From Atrina japonica (taxonomy: Eukaryota > Mollusca > Bivalvia > Pterioida > Pinnidae), in the NCBI GenBank assembly GCA_030159075.1, contig BROG01000238.1, positions 867,001-931,000 of the forward strand: a DNA stretch of 64,000 bases, in the 5' to 3' direction. The position numbers were made by a program, and so were the translations under genes. The stretch's first letter is position 1; each line of letters starts with the position of its first letter. This document shows positions 47,501 to 58,740 of the stretch, in pieces. The notes below the pieces were generated by a model that was not told the origin of the DNA, did not search any database, and saw nothing but the letters and a program-made list of their open reading frames with translations.

Positions 47501-48152
47501 CATACTTTTATTATTACCGTAGCATCATTTTAAAAATGCACCCTATTAAGACAGCAGTACTGTAAATAAAGAGCTACAACCTTTAAGACATTTGTGAGAT
47601 ATCTATATAAACCATATTTACTAATGCCGAAAATGACGAATTATAGACATTCATTATTTACATAGTTTTGAGTCAATAGGATTAAGGTCAACTCGTGTAA
47701 ATTCAAAAATATAAATTTACACGAAAATGAAATTTTCACCTCAAAACTGTTTGTTGGCGTTTTACGCCACGCTCAATATTTTTTCAGTTATTTTATTTAC
47801 CGAACTCTTGCTGAATTGGTTTCTTTAACAATTTTCAGTCTAATTTGACGATAGCACAGGGTAAGTGTTTTGTATGACTTAACCACATCCTTCTATGGTT
47901 TATAAATATCAATCTACCACATTTGTATAAAATATTGGTGTGATGACGATAACGTAATTGACAAGGCAACACAAAGACATTTAATCATTGTTAAGTATGA
48001 TAATTAAAGTCATTGACCAGACTCTTGTTTTTCTTTATTTTCAGACTTTTTGGAATCCAGTAGTTACATTGACCCTCACGTTGCTATCGTAAGTTAAACT
48101 TATAATCTTAAAATAACTGCGTAAATTCTGTCCGATTTACATTTGGTTGTGA

Positions 48153-48188
<36 letters not shown>

Positions 48189-48318
48189 CGGAAATAAGGA
48201 AACATATTTTTCAATGATGATGATGATGATGAAAATGATGATGATGACTAAAACGATTAAGAAGAAGAAGATGATGAAGATGAAGAAGAAGAAGATGAAG
48301 AAGATGATGATGGAAAAG

Positions 48319-48412
<94 letters not shown>

Positions 48413-48736
48413 CATATTTGGATTTTATTCAATGATAATTCTTTTTTTCTTTTTGGTAGAAATTATTGTGCGATGATTTCCTGGATGTACGAGTCCTAAC
48501 TGCATGTCATAGGGAAAATAAAACATTTTCCATTAGAGATATGGCGGGCAGAAAATATATATACCAAAACTTATATACTGTGTTACGCCAAAAGATGCGA
48601 CATTTCCGGAAGAATGAAGAAAAAATATCTGAAGCAATAGAAAAGCTAGAAAATGAGTGTTATGAAATTCAAAAGACAGGTAGTTGGGAGGTGCCAGAAT
48701 CCACTGCTTCACGAATACGTAGGTAAGACAATAAAT

Positions 48737-48825
<89 letters not shown>

Positions 48826-50124
48826 TAACTTATTAACATACTGACACACAGAGACGTTCAACATTAGGATGACTAGATTACTAGTGTCGTGTTCATGAAT
48901 TGGTCTGATTTTTGTATGAATGTGCAGACACACATACCACTTAAAGTACTGAATAAAAATTAACACAAAACATGCCCGTTCAGTTATCATACATCTGAAT
49001 AACTTATTTTCTGTTACATAGACTCGTTCAATATTCATAGGACTGAATTATTTCTGACCGTTCGGGCATAGAAGAGAGTGATTTTCATGCGTCTTGATTA
49101 CTTATAAATAATTATCTATATGCCCGAACTTCATGTTTAATTTTCGATAATTATCGAATTAGTTTTAACAGTGTAATACATGTTTTTGCAGGTTATATCT
49201 ACTTCCGGTTACATTATTACAATACATTTTATTTTCGTTTTAAGCCTAATGCCCCATAACGTCAAATGTTACAGCATTAGAAACGGGGAAGTTACCATCT
49301 ACATTAATGGCGAAAAGGAAAAAGAAATATATGAAGAAATGTCTGGAGATCCTGATCTTAAGGATATGAAATGGAAGCTGATTCCAATGTCGGATAGATA
49401 TAAGATTGTCCCTTTCCATCGTCCAGGAAATGCCTTGTACAGAACCAGAGGTAATTTTGAAACAGGTTTTGGAACACTAGGATTATACGCAAAACTTCAA
49501 AATACCGGTGAACTAGTTGCTCTAACTTCGGGTCATGTCGCTTTCCAAGATGTTGAGTATTTTGTCGTTACCAGTAATTCCAAATCTATGGAAAGTCTTG
49601 GGATCTGTACATGGCCACCAGCTAGCCCGGGTGTTCTAAACGTCAGAGACTTGGCTGTAATTAAGGTTTGTAATTCTACAGTTAAGCAGTTTTGTAAATT
49701 GCAAAGTCATACAGAAAGGCGAGTGAGAGTATTTGAAGGACAACGTGGGGATCTTGATAAGCGCAAAATATTCAAAGTAGGAGCGACGACCGGAAAGACA
49801 TATGGATATATCATTGAACCTTGTATGGTAATACATTTCTCTCCCCATGATTACAGCGCGATTTTAGTTGAAGAACTGAGCGGGAAAGACTTTGGGAGAA
49901 CTGGTGACAGCGGTGCTATTGTCTTTTTACCGGAAGGCAGAGACTTACAAGCTGTATCCCTTTTGATTGGCGAACACGAAATTCCGGGTCACCCAAAAGC
50001 TTGTATCTCATCCAGTATGAAAGAAGCAATAATCCACTACGAGCAAAACTCAAACGACAGCATTGTCTTCGAAGGAGACAGCGGAATTTCCGAAAAGAGA
50101 CCCGATTCATTAACTCATGCATAG
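43962..50124 (+). CDS. HEPN-HEPN-protease protein, six exons, about 878 residues
   Basis: Exons: 43962-44558, 45111-45725, 46662-46899, 48045-48088, 48460-48722, 49245-50124; phases 0, 0, 1, 0, 2 all agree. Residues 1-199 and 200-404 are two DZIP3-type HEPN-like domains. Residues 405-586 are a helical linker with a coiled-coil segment, and 587-878 a trypsin-like protease domain with His683, Asp721 and Ser808. HEPN domains are often RNases or interaction modules, and DZIP3-type HEPN families are expanded in molluscs. Here the motif His is lost in both, so scaffolding or sensing is more likely than RNA cutting, with the protease as effector (inference). ATG 43962 directly follows an AG, so an upstream exon may exist. 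I know no named protein with this order of domains. Confidence 0.72.
44765..45041 (-). mobile_element. SINE copy S3 with target-site duplication, in the HEPN intron
   Basis: Same family as S1. The duplication CAAGTAAG at 44757-44764 and 45042-45049 fixes the insertion. It lies in the intron between the two HEPN exons. The short plus-strand ORF inside it belongs to the SINE. Confidence 0.85.
45111..45725 (+). CDS. Exon B: second DZIP3-type HEPN-like domain
   Basis: 205 residues in one exon, phase 0 at both ends, after the strong acceptor ATATATATTTTCAG. It aligns along its length with exon [57 protein letters not shown] and [12 protein letters not shown]. The Cys/His set CC-x-C, C, H-x-C is kept in both exons, which suggests metal binding. 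The motif His is Ser here (residue 354 of the full protein). Same size and phase imply exon duplication. Confidence 0.75.
46662..48722 (+). CDS. Exons C-E: helical linker
   Basis: Three exons (46662-46899, 48045-48088, 48460-48722) join in phase. They encode about 182 residues that I cannot assign to a family. Landmarks are [40 protein letters not shown] and [15 protein letters not shown], then [20 protein letters not shown], which looks like a coiled coil. Exon D is only 44 bases and is supported by phase and by TTTTCAG/GTAAGT borders. It may be an oligomerisation or sensor segment (inference). Confidence 0.6.
48155..48187. repeat. (AAT)n microsatellite
   Basis: About 11 AAT units in the intron before exon E, followed by GAT/GAA-rich DNA at 48213-48320. 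Confidence 0.9.
48324..48416. repeat. (AT)n microsatellite, about 90 bp
   Basis: An AT run ending about 45 bases before exon E. A plus-strand ORF that reads Met/Lys repeats and then Tyr-Ile repeats across it is an artefact. Confidence 0.95.
48738..48822. repeat. (AT)n microsatellite, about 84 bp
   Basis: An AT run beginning 16 bases after the donor of exon E. With the run at 48324 it brackets this exon on both sides. Confidence 0.95.
49245..50124 (+). CDS. Exon F: trypsin-like (PA-clan) protease domain
   Basis: 292 residues after the junction codon, ending TAG. The order of motifs is that of a chymotrypsin-fold serine protease: LTSGHVAF (His683), [10 protein letters not shown] (Asp721), [12 protein letters not shown], then [12 protein letters not shown] (Ser808). 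Spacings of 38 and 87 residues resemble chymotrypsin (45 and 93). It lacks the secreted trypsin pattern of many disulfides and a zymogen cleavage site, so an intracellular role is likely. The acceptor TTTTCGTTTTAAG at 49244 keeps the frame; the nearer TTTTTGCAG at 49191 would give a stop after 17 residues. Confidence 0.75.
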
Positions 50125-52250
50125 ACTATTAAACATTTAGTCATGCAATATCCAATGCATATTAATTTTTGTATATACTAAACAGTAGTACCAAATGTTT
50201 TACGCAAAAGTAAAACCAAAATTATGGACAATAACCATCTGATATGAAATAAGTACTTTTATTTTTCTGGTTAGATTTTGTTAATATATTATTCTGATTA
50301 ATTTTTCGCAGCGATGAGAAAATGCCCCACCATCACGCCGTACGACGTACTACCTACTTATTGTAAAATGCATTGTTATACAGAGTCAGTATATACAATA
50401 TAAAGCACAGAGATAACAGTGTTATTCTTAAGAAATGTTATTTCACAACATGTAAACATTGTGAATATCGGACAAACATTGGCCTCTAGAAAAGTCAGAC
50501 AGACCCAACAATCTGTTCCCATGTTTGTCGGTTATCGCGCCTGAAAATTACCTGATTTACCGAACCCTACCATCACCTCGAGACCTAGTGAGCTGTTTCA
50601 CACCTCAATTAAGAATCTCGTTATCACTCTAAGACTGTATTGATAATGTGACCGTGAATTTGCTGTAAATATGTAAAATACTGGATTCATTCAACAAGTT
50701 AAAATGCTGGAGTGAAAATAAAGCGGCATTTTTTTCTTTATCTCCCTCTAAAAACGCTTCTCATATTATGTACAGATTCCCGACGCTTATTCTAAACTGT
50801 CGAAAAATTAAATTAAATACTTCTTTTCATTTCATCTTATTTAATGAAATGCCAAAGAAAAATATTTCTATTTTATCATTGCCAATATAAAAAAAAAACA
50901 TTTTGAAGCACAAAGATACAGTTGTCCGATTCACCGAAATGTAATCGCAAATATATATCTTAAATCTGTTTACATCGTTGTTAAAACTCAAATTTCACAT
51001 AATTATCAGTAGACAAGTAGTTTCTACCACAATTGGCACTGTTTTAATTATTAAATGAATGTTTTTGAGTTTGTATTGTTTCGTTTGATTTGTATTTATT
51101 TAACCCCATCCGGCAGTGCGTATACATGTACCATTTGAACATACTGCATATCGAATGAAGTGAAACACCCACGTGTAGTAGAGACAAGGTCTAGCTTTTT
51201 ATGACCCTGCAACCGGAGCATTAAAAGGGATTAGTCGAAAACCTGTTACCGTGGTGTCCGAACTGATAAGAAACAAAAGAGAAGTGATTTTGATTGATAT
51301 ATTGAACTATTTGACCAAAGATATATTTATATTTTAATAGTGATAGGTAAATCCTGGGACATATACATTTTGTACTGTTGTTGTTTCTGGAAAATCAAAA
51401 CATTTCAGAAAACAATCTCAAATACAGGAATCTGGAAGTCGGATAAATAACACTAAACAAGCAAGGTTTGTAACTAGTAGCATCAAAGACATATATAATA
51501 CATATAGTTCTCTTGTAACATGATTTCATTCTCGACACGTCTTATTCTTATTGTATTTTATATACATTATGTGCGTATTCCATACAGATGATGTAATATA
51601 AGTATTTTTTCGTGTACCTATTTTCATGAGTACGTCTGAACATTTCCAAAAGTAAAATTAGGTATTTTGTACTGATTTTTTAATATAGCTTTTTATAGTG
51701 TGTATTTTAATTTTTCGCTAGCTACTATGAGTAGTGTGTTCCCTGAAAATGATGTTTTTTGAAAACAGTCGGTTTTTAAGAAAAAATGAAATAACAGTTA
51801 GATAATAAATATGTAGAAAATTAAAATGTTTGTTTTATATCTAACTGAATACCTACATACTATTGTAGATAATATAAATTAACTTACCTTATAATTGTAG
51901 GTCATATCAAATATATAAAGCTTTATATATCGCTGGTCATATACACGAGTAGGTCTTTCTATATCAGCAATCAGATGGCGAGAGAAAAACGAACTGAAAA
52001 AAGTTTAGGTCATGGGTTAAGGGTTTAGCACATTTAACATGCCGAACCCGACCCTCAAGTTACTACACTCCCTCCCGTCTTATTAAGGCCCTCACTACTG
52101 GACCAAGGTAATTTATCCAACAGCATTGCTTGACTTACAACCATTGTAATATGACAATGGACTGACTTAATTGCCCCAGTCACCAGTAGATAAGTGGATT
52201 AAGTGCAATGAACTGACCTAACTGTCAAACCCACTCCATTCACTATGGCA
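50125..52250. other. Region downstream of the protease gene, no gene seen
   Basis: AT-rich DNA without recognisable coding exons. A candidate AATAAA is at 50717-50722 and could end the HEPN-protease transcript. No repeat family was recognised. Confidence 0.45.
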
Positions 52251-52333
52251 GGATCAACAGCCATAAAGCGTCCTCCCGTTATGCAATGTCTGTCTCAAGA
52301 GTTTACCGACTGGCAGAATAAGGTGGGCTGCGA

Positions 52334-54065
52334 TTAAACTTGCAACATTCCCAATGAACGCCGAATAATTGACTCCCCCTTCCTTTGGTGACATATAGGG
52401 AGAGTCCAGTCTCTAGTAACAGCCGGTCTAGAGATATTGATTTTAAAGTTTGAACTTGCCCTCGACCAAAATCTCTCATGGCAACAGTGAACCCGAAATA
52501 GACATTGTAGAAACGATCCTGCCACTCTCGGTCAGGTTCACAGTCATATTCTACCGCTCAAACACCACTCAGTTTGCTTCTCGACAGGCAATCTCACCAA
52601 CAGTGCAACAAAACATCTCCAATGGATCAAACACCGGATGAATCGTGAATCTCTGGTATCTCCCATCTGAAGACACTACACATAGATTTCATGTCATATG
52701 CACACTCCTGATGGATCTCAGATGACTGTGGAAGAGCATCAGAGACACTCACAGCCTTCATGGCATCTTCTAAACAAGCCTGTGTTTCAATGCTAGCCTG
52801 TATTAGAGAACTAGTGAGTGTAGACGCTGGATCCAAATGTTGCTATCCGTGGGACGGTCACCAAACAGGAAAGGCAAATGTTTTTGATATACGTGCCTTC
52901 ACAACCTCTTGTCTGTAGACGGGCAATGGGGAAAAGGACACGTTTTCTTTCCAGTTGAGGTCGCAATGTCCAAACGGATGGTCAATTTTGGTAACTTCTT
53001 AGGGGTGTGTTCTTCCACCTCTACAAATATCTTAGTCAGTCCATGGGTCTGTCCCTGGTCTTTTGTGTTTTTGTAGGCAGACCTTTTCACTGCTTTCTTC
53101 TGCCGATTAGATAAAGAAGAGGATACAAATACCATGGACCTCATTGGATTTGCACATAAATTAGGTACAGAGTATTGAGATCCCTGATCTATATCTGTAG
53201 CGACACACAAATATTTATCTGCCACCATATTAACATCCATAAAAACATTTTAACTGGCATTGGTGAAACCCGGAATCAAATGGTCTGCTTGAGTCAACAA
53301 GTTAGACGAGGCTGACAGTGGCGGTACCGACAGAGAATCAGAGTGAGGTACAGTCAAACACTCGTCTAATACTCAGCCAAACACTCCTCCAACCTCTTTC
53401 CTTCTATCTCCTCAGTCTTCACCGCAACACTTGATTGTCCAGCATCCTCCCTCATTGCCTCGATGGTGGAATCTCCTTTCAAACGGACATCCCTACCCAT
53501 CTCAGAGTAAGGATCCGGTACAGACACAGTCGTCTGTCGGCGCTTTAGCAACCCTTTTCCCGACATTGTAGGAAGAAACTGGTCATTCCAACCATCACGG
53601 CAAATACACTGGGCCTTACGTCTAACTTCATTTATCCAGTAGCGGTCCTTTTTGTTTTTAGCCACCTTATACACGGACTCCAACCCATGGCAAATATCAG
53701 CATGGGAAATATCCCTAACGCATGCTAAATCTAGCACTAAACCCTCGGGATTTACCAGTTTTCCCTCAGAGCACATACGCTGGATGAATTCCAAATACGG
53801 CGCATGAGGTTGGCGATCCCTAGCACTACTACTACAATCCCTACACACTATCCCCCCCCCTTTGTACTTGTTTGGCTTTCATTTCACAATGTGTTTCTTT
53901 TCTATTCTGTATATATCTGGAAAGAATTATGCAGTGTCGCAGTCTGGTCACAAAAATATCAATTAGATCTGCAGGTGTAGCTTCAATCGAGGTGAGGTTT
54001 AAATTAGCAGCATGTTGCCCTGCCTCACGATCCAAGCATCCATGATCAGGTGTTCCTGTCCCCAT
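52334..54065 (-). pseudogene. Decayed minus-strand gene or mobile element with a C2H2 finger
   Basis: Consecutive minus-strand ORFs (54065-53841, 53848-53366, 53240-52899, 52836-52627 and 52525-52334) look like pieces of one intronless gene. The first break is a run of ten G just after QVQRGG (minus strand, near 53850). The second piece contains CRDCSSSARDRQPHAPYLEF. The third ends in TGKKTCPFPHCPSTDKRL followed, after an in-frame stop at 52899, by RHVYQKHLPFLF. Together these make a C2H2-like finger split by a stop. The GC content is higher than around it, which suggests an inserted sequence. I do not recognise the family; a retrogene is the alternative. Confidence 0.45.
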
Positions 54066-54101
54066 AGTGAACCCGTAGTAAAAATGCGGAATTAATCCTG
54101 G

Positions 54102-54260
54102 TTTGTTTGTTTATTGTTTAACGTCCCACTCAAGAATCTTTCACTCATATGGAGACGTCACCGAATAAAGGGCTTTAAATTATGGCCTATGCTCGGCACC
54201 TACGGCCATTGAGCAGTGAGGGTTCTTTAACGTGCCGACACCTCCTCATCTGAAGGACAG
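54102..54260 (-). mobile_element. SINE copy S4, truncated, with target-site duplication
   Basis: Only the body and tail of the S1 family remain. The duplication TTAATCCTGG at 54092-54101 and 54261-54270 is perfect. The tRNA-like head is missing, as expected for 5' truncation during target-primed reverse transcription. Confidence 0.88.
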
Positions 54261-54415
54261 TTAATCCTGGTCAACCACACTTATATCGACCTTATAATTT
54301 GCTAAAAAGTCGTATTTTTGCGACAACCATTTAAACCTGAAAATAATTATCGGTGCCGTTCTTAATCTATGTGTTAACTTCTTTCCTTTTTCTTTCTTCA
54401 TTCATTTGATCGCGT

Positions 54416-54751
54416 GTGCGATATTATATACATATAAAGCACAGATATACAGCATTGAGCATTTTTCTGGACATGATTGACGAGGATGCAAAATGTGGAA
54501 ATAAGTCATATTATAAAGCAGAAATAACAAGACACTTACAAATTCATTTGACCCCAGCTGAAGTTCGAACTCTCGACCTACGGCACCAACCCCTTGGCAT
54601 TGTGCATAGAAACCAGGTGCTCGGTGCCGTAGGTGAGGATGAGGATATACCGCATGCAAATGTTCACAGGATCGGAAACAAGTTCCAATTCAGAAGAAAT
54701 TATCGAACACGAGCATTGATAGCTAAATTTGTGTTCTTGGAGACATGTTAA
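54416..54751 (+). other. Open frame of 111 codons, unassigned
   Basis: An open frame with no recognisable domain and no upstream context. It contains GAAGTTCGAACTCTCGACCT, a tRNA-like word also common in SINE heads, and a 12-bp inverted repeat (ACCTACGGCACC at 54576-54587 and its inverse at 54623-54634). It is more likely repeat-derived than a gene. Confidence 0.2.
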
Positions 54752-55394
54752 AAGTGAAACAGACAAGAAAAAAACTATATTCAACAGAAAAACGAGATCG
54801 GAAAGGTCATAGAGTCAATGTGATGGGGATAAGCTATATGTAGATGGTGAATTTATCAATCCCGTCACGTACGAGTTTTATGAGAACCGAAACACGCCGC
54901 GCGCACCACCACGCCTACACAAATGCACAAGAACTGGAACCACTCCTGATAAACACAATGACATAGGTATCAGCAGTAGTCCGTGCAAGGAATACGCCAG
55001 AGGGCCTTTAACAGGTAAGTGTACAGACACAACATTTAATTTACCTTCATTAATTAAGAACATACATGTAGACTATTAAAGATAATGCATTTGCATCAAT
55101 ATAATTTGTACTCAACTTGATAGAAGAGTTACTTCCCTTATACGGTAAACCATGTTTTCTATGTAATAGTCAATGCACATGCGCATACTGAAATAAAACA
55201 GTTTCCGAGTCTCAGTTATTTCTGCGTGTTGAATGTAACATAGATAGCATATTAAATACGACTGTAGTTAACATTTACGTTCTAGTAACGTATACTCTGT
55301 TCAATCTGTAAATGCTTTTGACCAACGTAAGTTTGTAAATATTTTATGTTTAAAATGTTTGTGGTCTTCTACGTGAGTCAGAGTTAATTGAAAA

Positions 55395-56350
55395 TTTTAA
55401 TATTTTATGTTTATGTGAAACTTAAACAGATGATACAGACTTCATTTACTTACCCGGTTTTGAAGTTCATATGAAGAATCGATTTCAATTTAAGAAAATT
55501 AAATCGGGGGTGACTCTTGCATATAAATAATCTTACTTAAGCGATTTCATTAGTAATATTGACTCAGATAGGAAATATGTCGTTGTTGTAGATCTACTGT
55601 TGTTTAACGTCCCACTCAAGAATCTTCCACTCATATGGAGGCGTCACCTCATGCCGTTGAAGGGCTTCAAATTTTGGGCTATACGCGGCACTTACAGCCA
55701 TTGAGTAGTGAGGGTACTTTAACCTGCCAACGACATGGGACCTCGGTTTTTACTGTCTCATCCGAAGGACAGGAATCCGACCTGCCGCTGGCTGGACTGA
55801 GATCTCACGATTAAGAGTCGAGCGCGCCACCGACTGAGCCAGGTCGGTTCGATAGGAAATATGTAAAATGTTTTAAGATAAACAAAAATGCTTGTAAGAC
55901 AAAGGGGTACTTGTTGTTTGGTAATGTTTACATCCCACCAGAAAACTCAGAATACTGTGTTGGTGATCCGTTTGGGGAAATAGAAAATTAACGCTTAAGT
56001 TATTGTACTAATTATTATTGTGTTAGTCTTTTGGGATATTTTAATGCGAGAACTACCCAGGATGATGATTTAATAAGAGCTGATAATTTTGACGATAATG
56101 ATGAAATTTATGATGTAATTGTTGAAAACCTTACATATTTGAATGTTTTAATAAGTCGGAGATTTAAAAAACCAGAACAAATAAGGATAAAAAGAACAAT
56201 TTTGGAAATGAACTTCTACAGTTTTGTAAATGACCTTTTTATCTGTAATGGCAGGATAGGTGAAGATAAAGATATTGGTGATTTAACTTGTAAAAACATT
56301 AGTGTTGTTGACTATATTATATGTTCATCTAAGTTTTTTTTCACTTGTTT
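55395..56350 (+). pseudogene. LINE endonuclease (EEP) fragment, interrupted by a SINE
   Basis: Before the SINE the DNA reads LCET, a stop, then TDDTDFIYLPGFEVHMKNRF. After it comes KTKGYLLFGNVYIPPENSEY, a stop, then LLGYFNARTTQDDDLIRADN and finally NGRIGEDKDIGDLTC with VVDYIICS. These are the usual blocks of the endonuclease/exonuclease/phosphatase domain of LINE retrotransposons. The catalytic GDFN motif reads GYFN. No reverse transcriptase follows. The remnant is dead. Confidence 0.75.
55581..55850 (-). mobile_element. SINE copy S5 inserted in the LINE fragment
   Basis: The 14-bp duplication GATAGGAAATATGT at 55567-55580 and 55851-55864 is perfect and restores the LINE reading frame when one copy is removed. 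The tRNA-like head (minus strand, CCGACCTGGCTCAGTCGGTG) is intact. Confidence 0.92.
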
Positions 56351-56974
56351 CCAATTTTTCAGTTTAAGATTTCAGTAAGTTGTCTGATACAAAAACAAAA
56401 CAAAACAACAGACAACGTAAAGGTAGATACAAAAGACATATATATCTCTAAATGTGTTTTTATCAAGAAAATACCTTAAGACTTGAGTTATGTGAATTAC
56501 AGTCAGTAACAGTGAACAGTAGCAATAACACCTAATAAAAAATTTATATTTCATCTTAAGATCAGATAACTTTAGAATTTTTGATAAAACGCACAACAGA
56601 TGTCCTTTTTGTCAACGTTGTCAGCCTGTGACGTTTGTCTTGTCGCGAGTACATTTTATAGGTCTACCGAGTTCAAGTGTCACATCCGGGTTCTGTCAAA
56701 AAGCAAAACAATACGGTCTGTTTCCCCAAACCAGGAATGTACAGGTAAAACGGTACCCCGTGTATTACTGCAGTTGCCTTAAACGGTGGTAGAACTCACC
56801 TTCACACTCGTGGATGAACATTTTAATACCATGCATTCAATGGTATTTTTCAGTCAATAAAAATATTTTTGTGATGAAAAAAAAATTGTAAAAAATCTAT
56901 TGTGGAATTCGACAAAGGGCCAGTTTTAGACAAAATAATACAAAGTGTCATACCGTGTACTTCTACAATTTGTT

Positions 56975-57112
56975 ATACACAGTGGAACCTCGCCTAAAGG
57001 CCACCACTTAGGAAACCACCTCGCATATACAGTCTCTTGATAAATATCTTATAAATAAAGAACCTCATTTCAGAGACCACCTGACTAATCAGACCACTTT
57101 GACTCTCACTGT
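56975..57112. mobile_element. MITE-like element, copy 3, truncated by the 30-bp array
   Basis: Begins ACACAGTGGAACCTCGCCTA and contains GGAAACCACC, GTCTCTTGATAA and AGAGACCACCTGACTAATCA, related to the copies at 13768 and 26634. The right inverted end is missing. The sequence passes into the array at TCTCACTGTGGTATGTTATG. Confidence 0.6.
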
Positions 57113-58740
57113 GGTATGTTATGTGTTATATTGTCATACTGTGGTATGTTATGTGTTATATTGTCATACTGTGGTATGTTATGTGTTATATTGTCATACT
57201 GTGGTATGTTATGTGTTATATTGTCATACTGTGGTATGTTATGTGTTATATTGTCATACTATGTATGGTATGTAATGTATTATATTGTCATACTATGTAT
57301 GGTATGTTATGTGTTATATTGTCATACTGTGGTATGTTATGTGTTATATTGTCATACTGTGGTATGTAATGTGTTATATTGTCGTACTGTGGTATGTAAT
57401 GTGTTATATTGTCATACTGTGGTATGTAATGTGTTATATTGTCATACTGTGGTATGTTATGTGTTAGATTGTCATACTATGGTATGTTATGTGTTATATT
57501 GTCATACTGTGGTATGTTATGTGTTACATTGTCATACTGTGGTATGTTATGTGTTATATTGTCATACTGTGGTATGTTATGTGTTATATTGTCATACTAT
57601 GGTATGTTATGTGTTATATTGTCATACTGTGGTATGTTATGTGTTACATTGTCATACTGTGGTATGTTATGTGTTATATTGTCATACTGTGGTATGTTAT
57701 GTGTTATATTGTCATACTGTGGTATGTTATGTGTTATATTGTCATACTGTGGTATGTTATGTGTTATATTATCATACTGTGGTATGTAATGTGTTATATT
57801 GTCATACTGTGGTATGTTATATGTTATATTGTCATACTATGGTATGTTATGTGTTATATTGTCATACTGTGGTATGTAATGTGTTATATTGTCATACAGT
57901 GGTATGTTATGTGTTATATTGTCATACTGTGGTATGTTATGTTATATTGTCATACTGTGGTATGTTATGTGTTATATTGTCATACTATGGTATGTTATGT
58001 GTTATATTGTCATACTGTGGTATGTTATGTTATATTGTCATACTGTGGTATGTTATGTGTTATATTGTCATACTGTGGTATGTAATGTGTTATATTGTCA
58101 TACTGTGGTATGTTATGTGTTATATTGTCATATAATGGTGTGTTATGTGTTATATTGTCATACAATGGTATGTTATGTGTTATATTGTCATATAATGGTA
58201 TGTTATGTTATATTGTCATACTATGGTTTGTTATATGTTATATTGTCATACTATGGTTTGTTATGTGTTATATTGTTATGCTATGGTTTGTTATGTGTTA
58301 TATTGTCATACTATGGTATGTTATGTGTTATATTGTCAGACTGTGGTATGTAATATGTTATATTGTCATACTGTGGTATGTTATGTTATATTGTCATACT
58401 ATGGTTTGTTATATGTTATATTGTCATACTATGGTATGTTATGTGTTATATAGTCATACTGTGGTATGTAATGAGTTATATTGTCATACTATGGTATGTT
58501 ATGTGTTATATTGTCATACTATGGTTTGTTATGTGTTATATTGTCAGACTGTGGTATGTTATGTTATTTTGTCATATTGTGGTATGTTATGTGTTATATT
58601 GTCATATAATGGTGTGTAATGTGTTATATTGTCATACTGTGGTTTGTTATGTGTTATATTTTCATGCGCATTGTGGTTTAGTATGTGTTATATTGACATA
58701 CGTACTATGATATGTTATGTGTTAATTTGTCATACGTACC
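57106..58740. repeat. 30-bp minisatellite, about 54 units
   Basis: The unit is TGTGGTATGTTATGTGTTAT plus ATTGTCATAC. Variants (TATGGTATG, TATGGTTTG, TAATGTG) are grouped along the array. The 3' edge decays gradually to about 58860. Long ORFs in all three plus-strand frames come from the 30-bp periodicity. Confidence 0.97.

Noticed and set aside
48214..48435. Met/Lys-rich and Tyr-Ile-rich ORF
   Set aside because: It translates GAT/GAA-rich DNA and an AT run in an intron.
49192..49244. Acceptor TTTTTGCAG at 49191 as the start of the protease exon
   Set aside because: Joined to exon E in phase 2 it gives a stop after 17 residues, while the acceptor at 49244 keeps the protease frame.
57116..58710. 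Long plus-strand ORFs of up to 339 codons
   Set aside because: They are products of a 30-bp tandem array, open in several frames at once, and spell only a repeated ten-residue unit.
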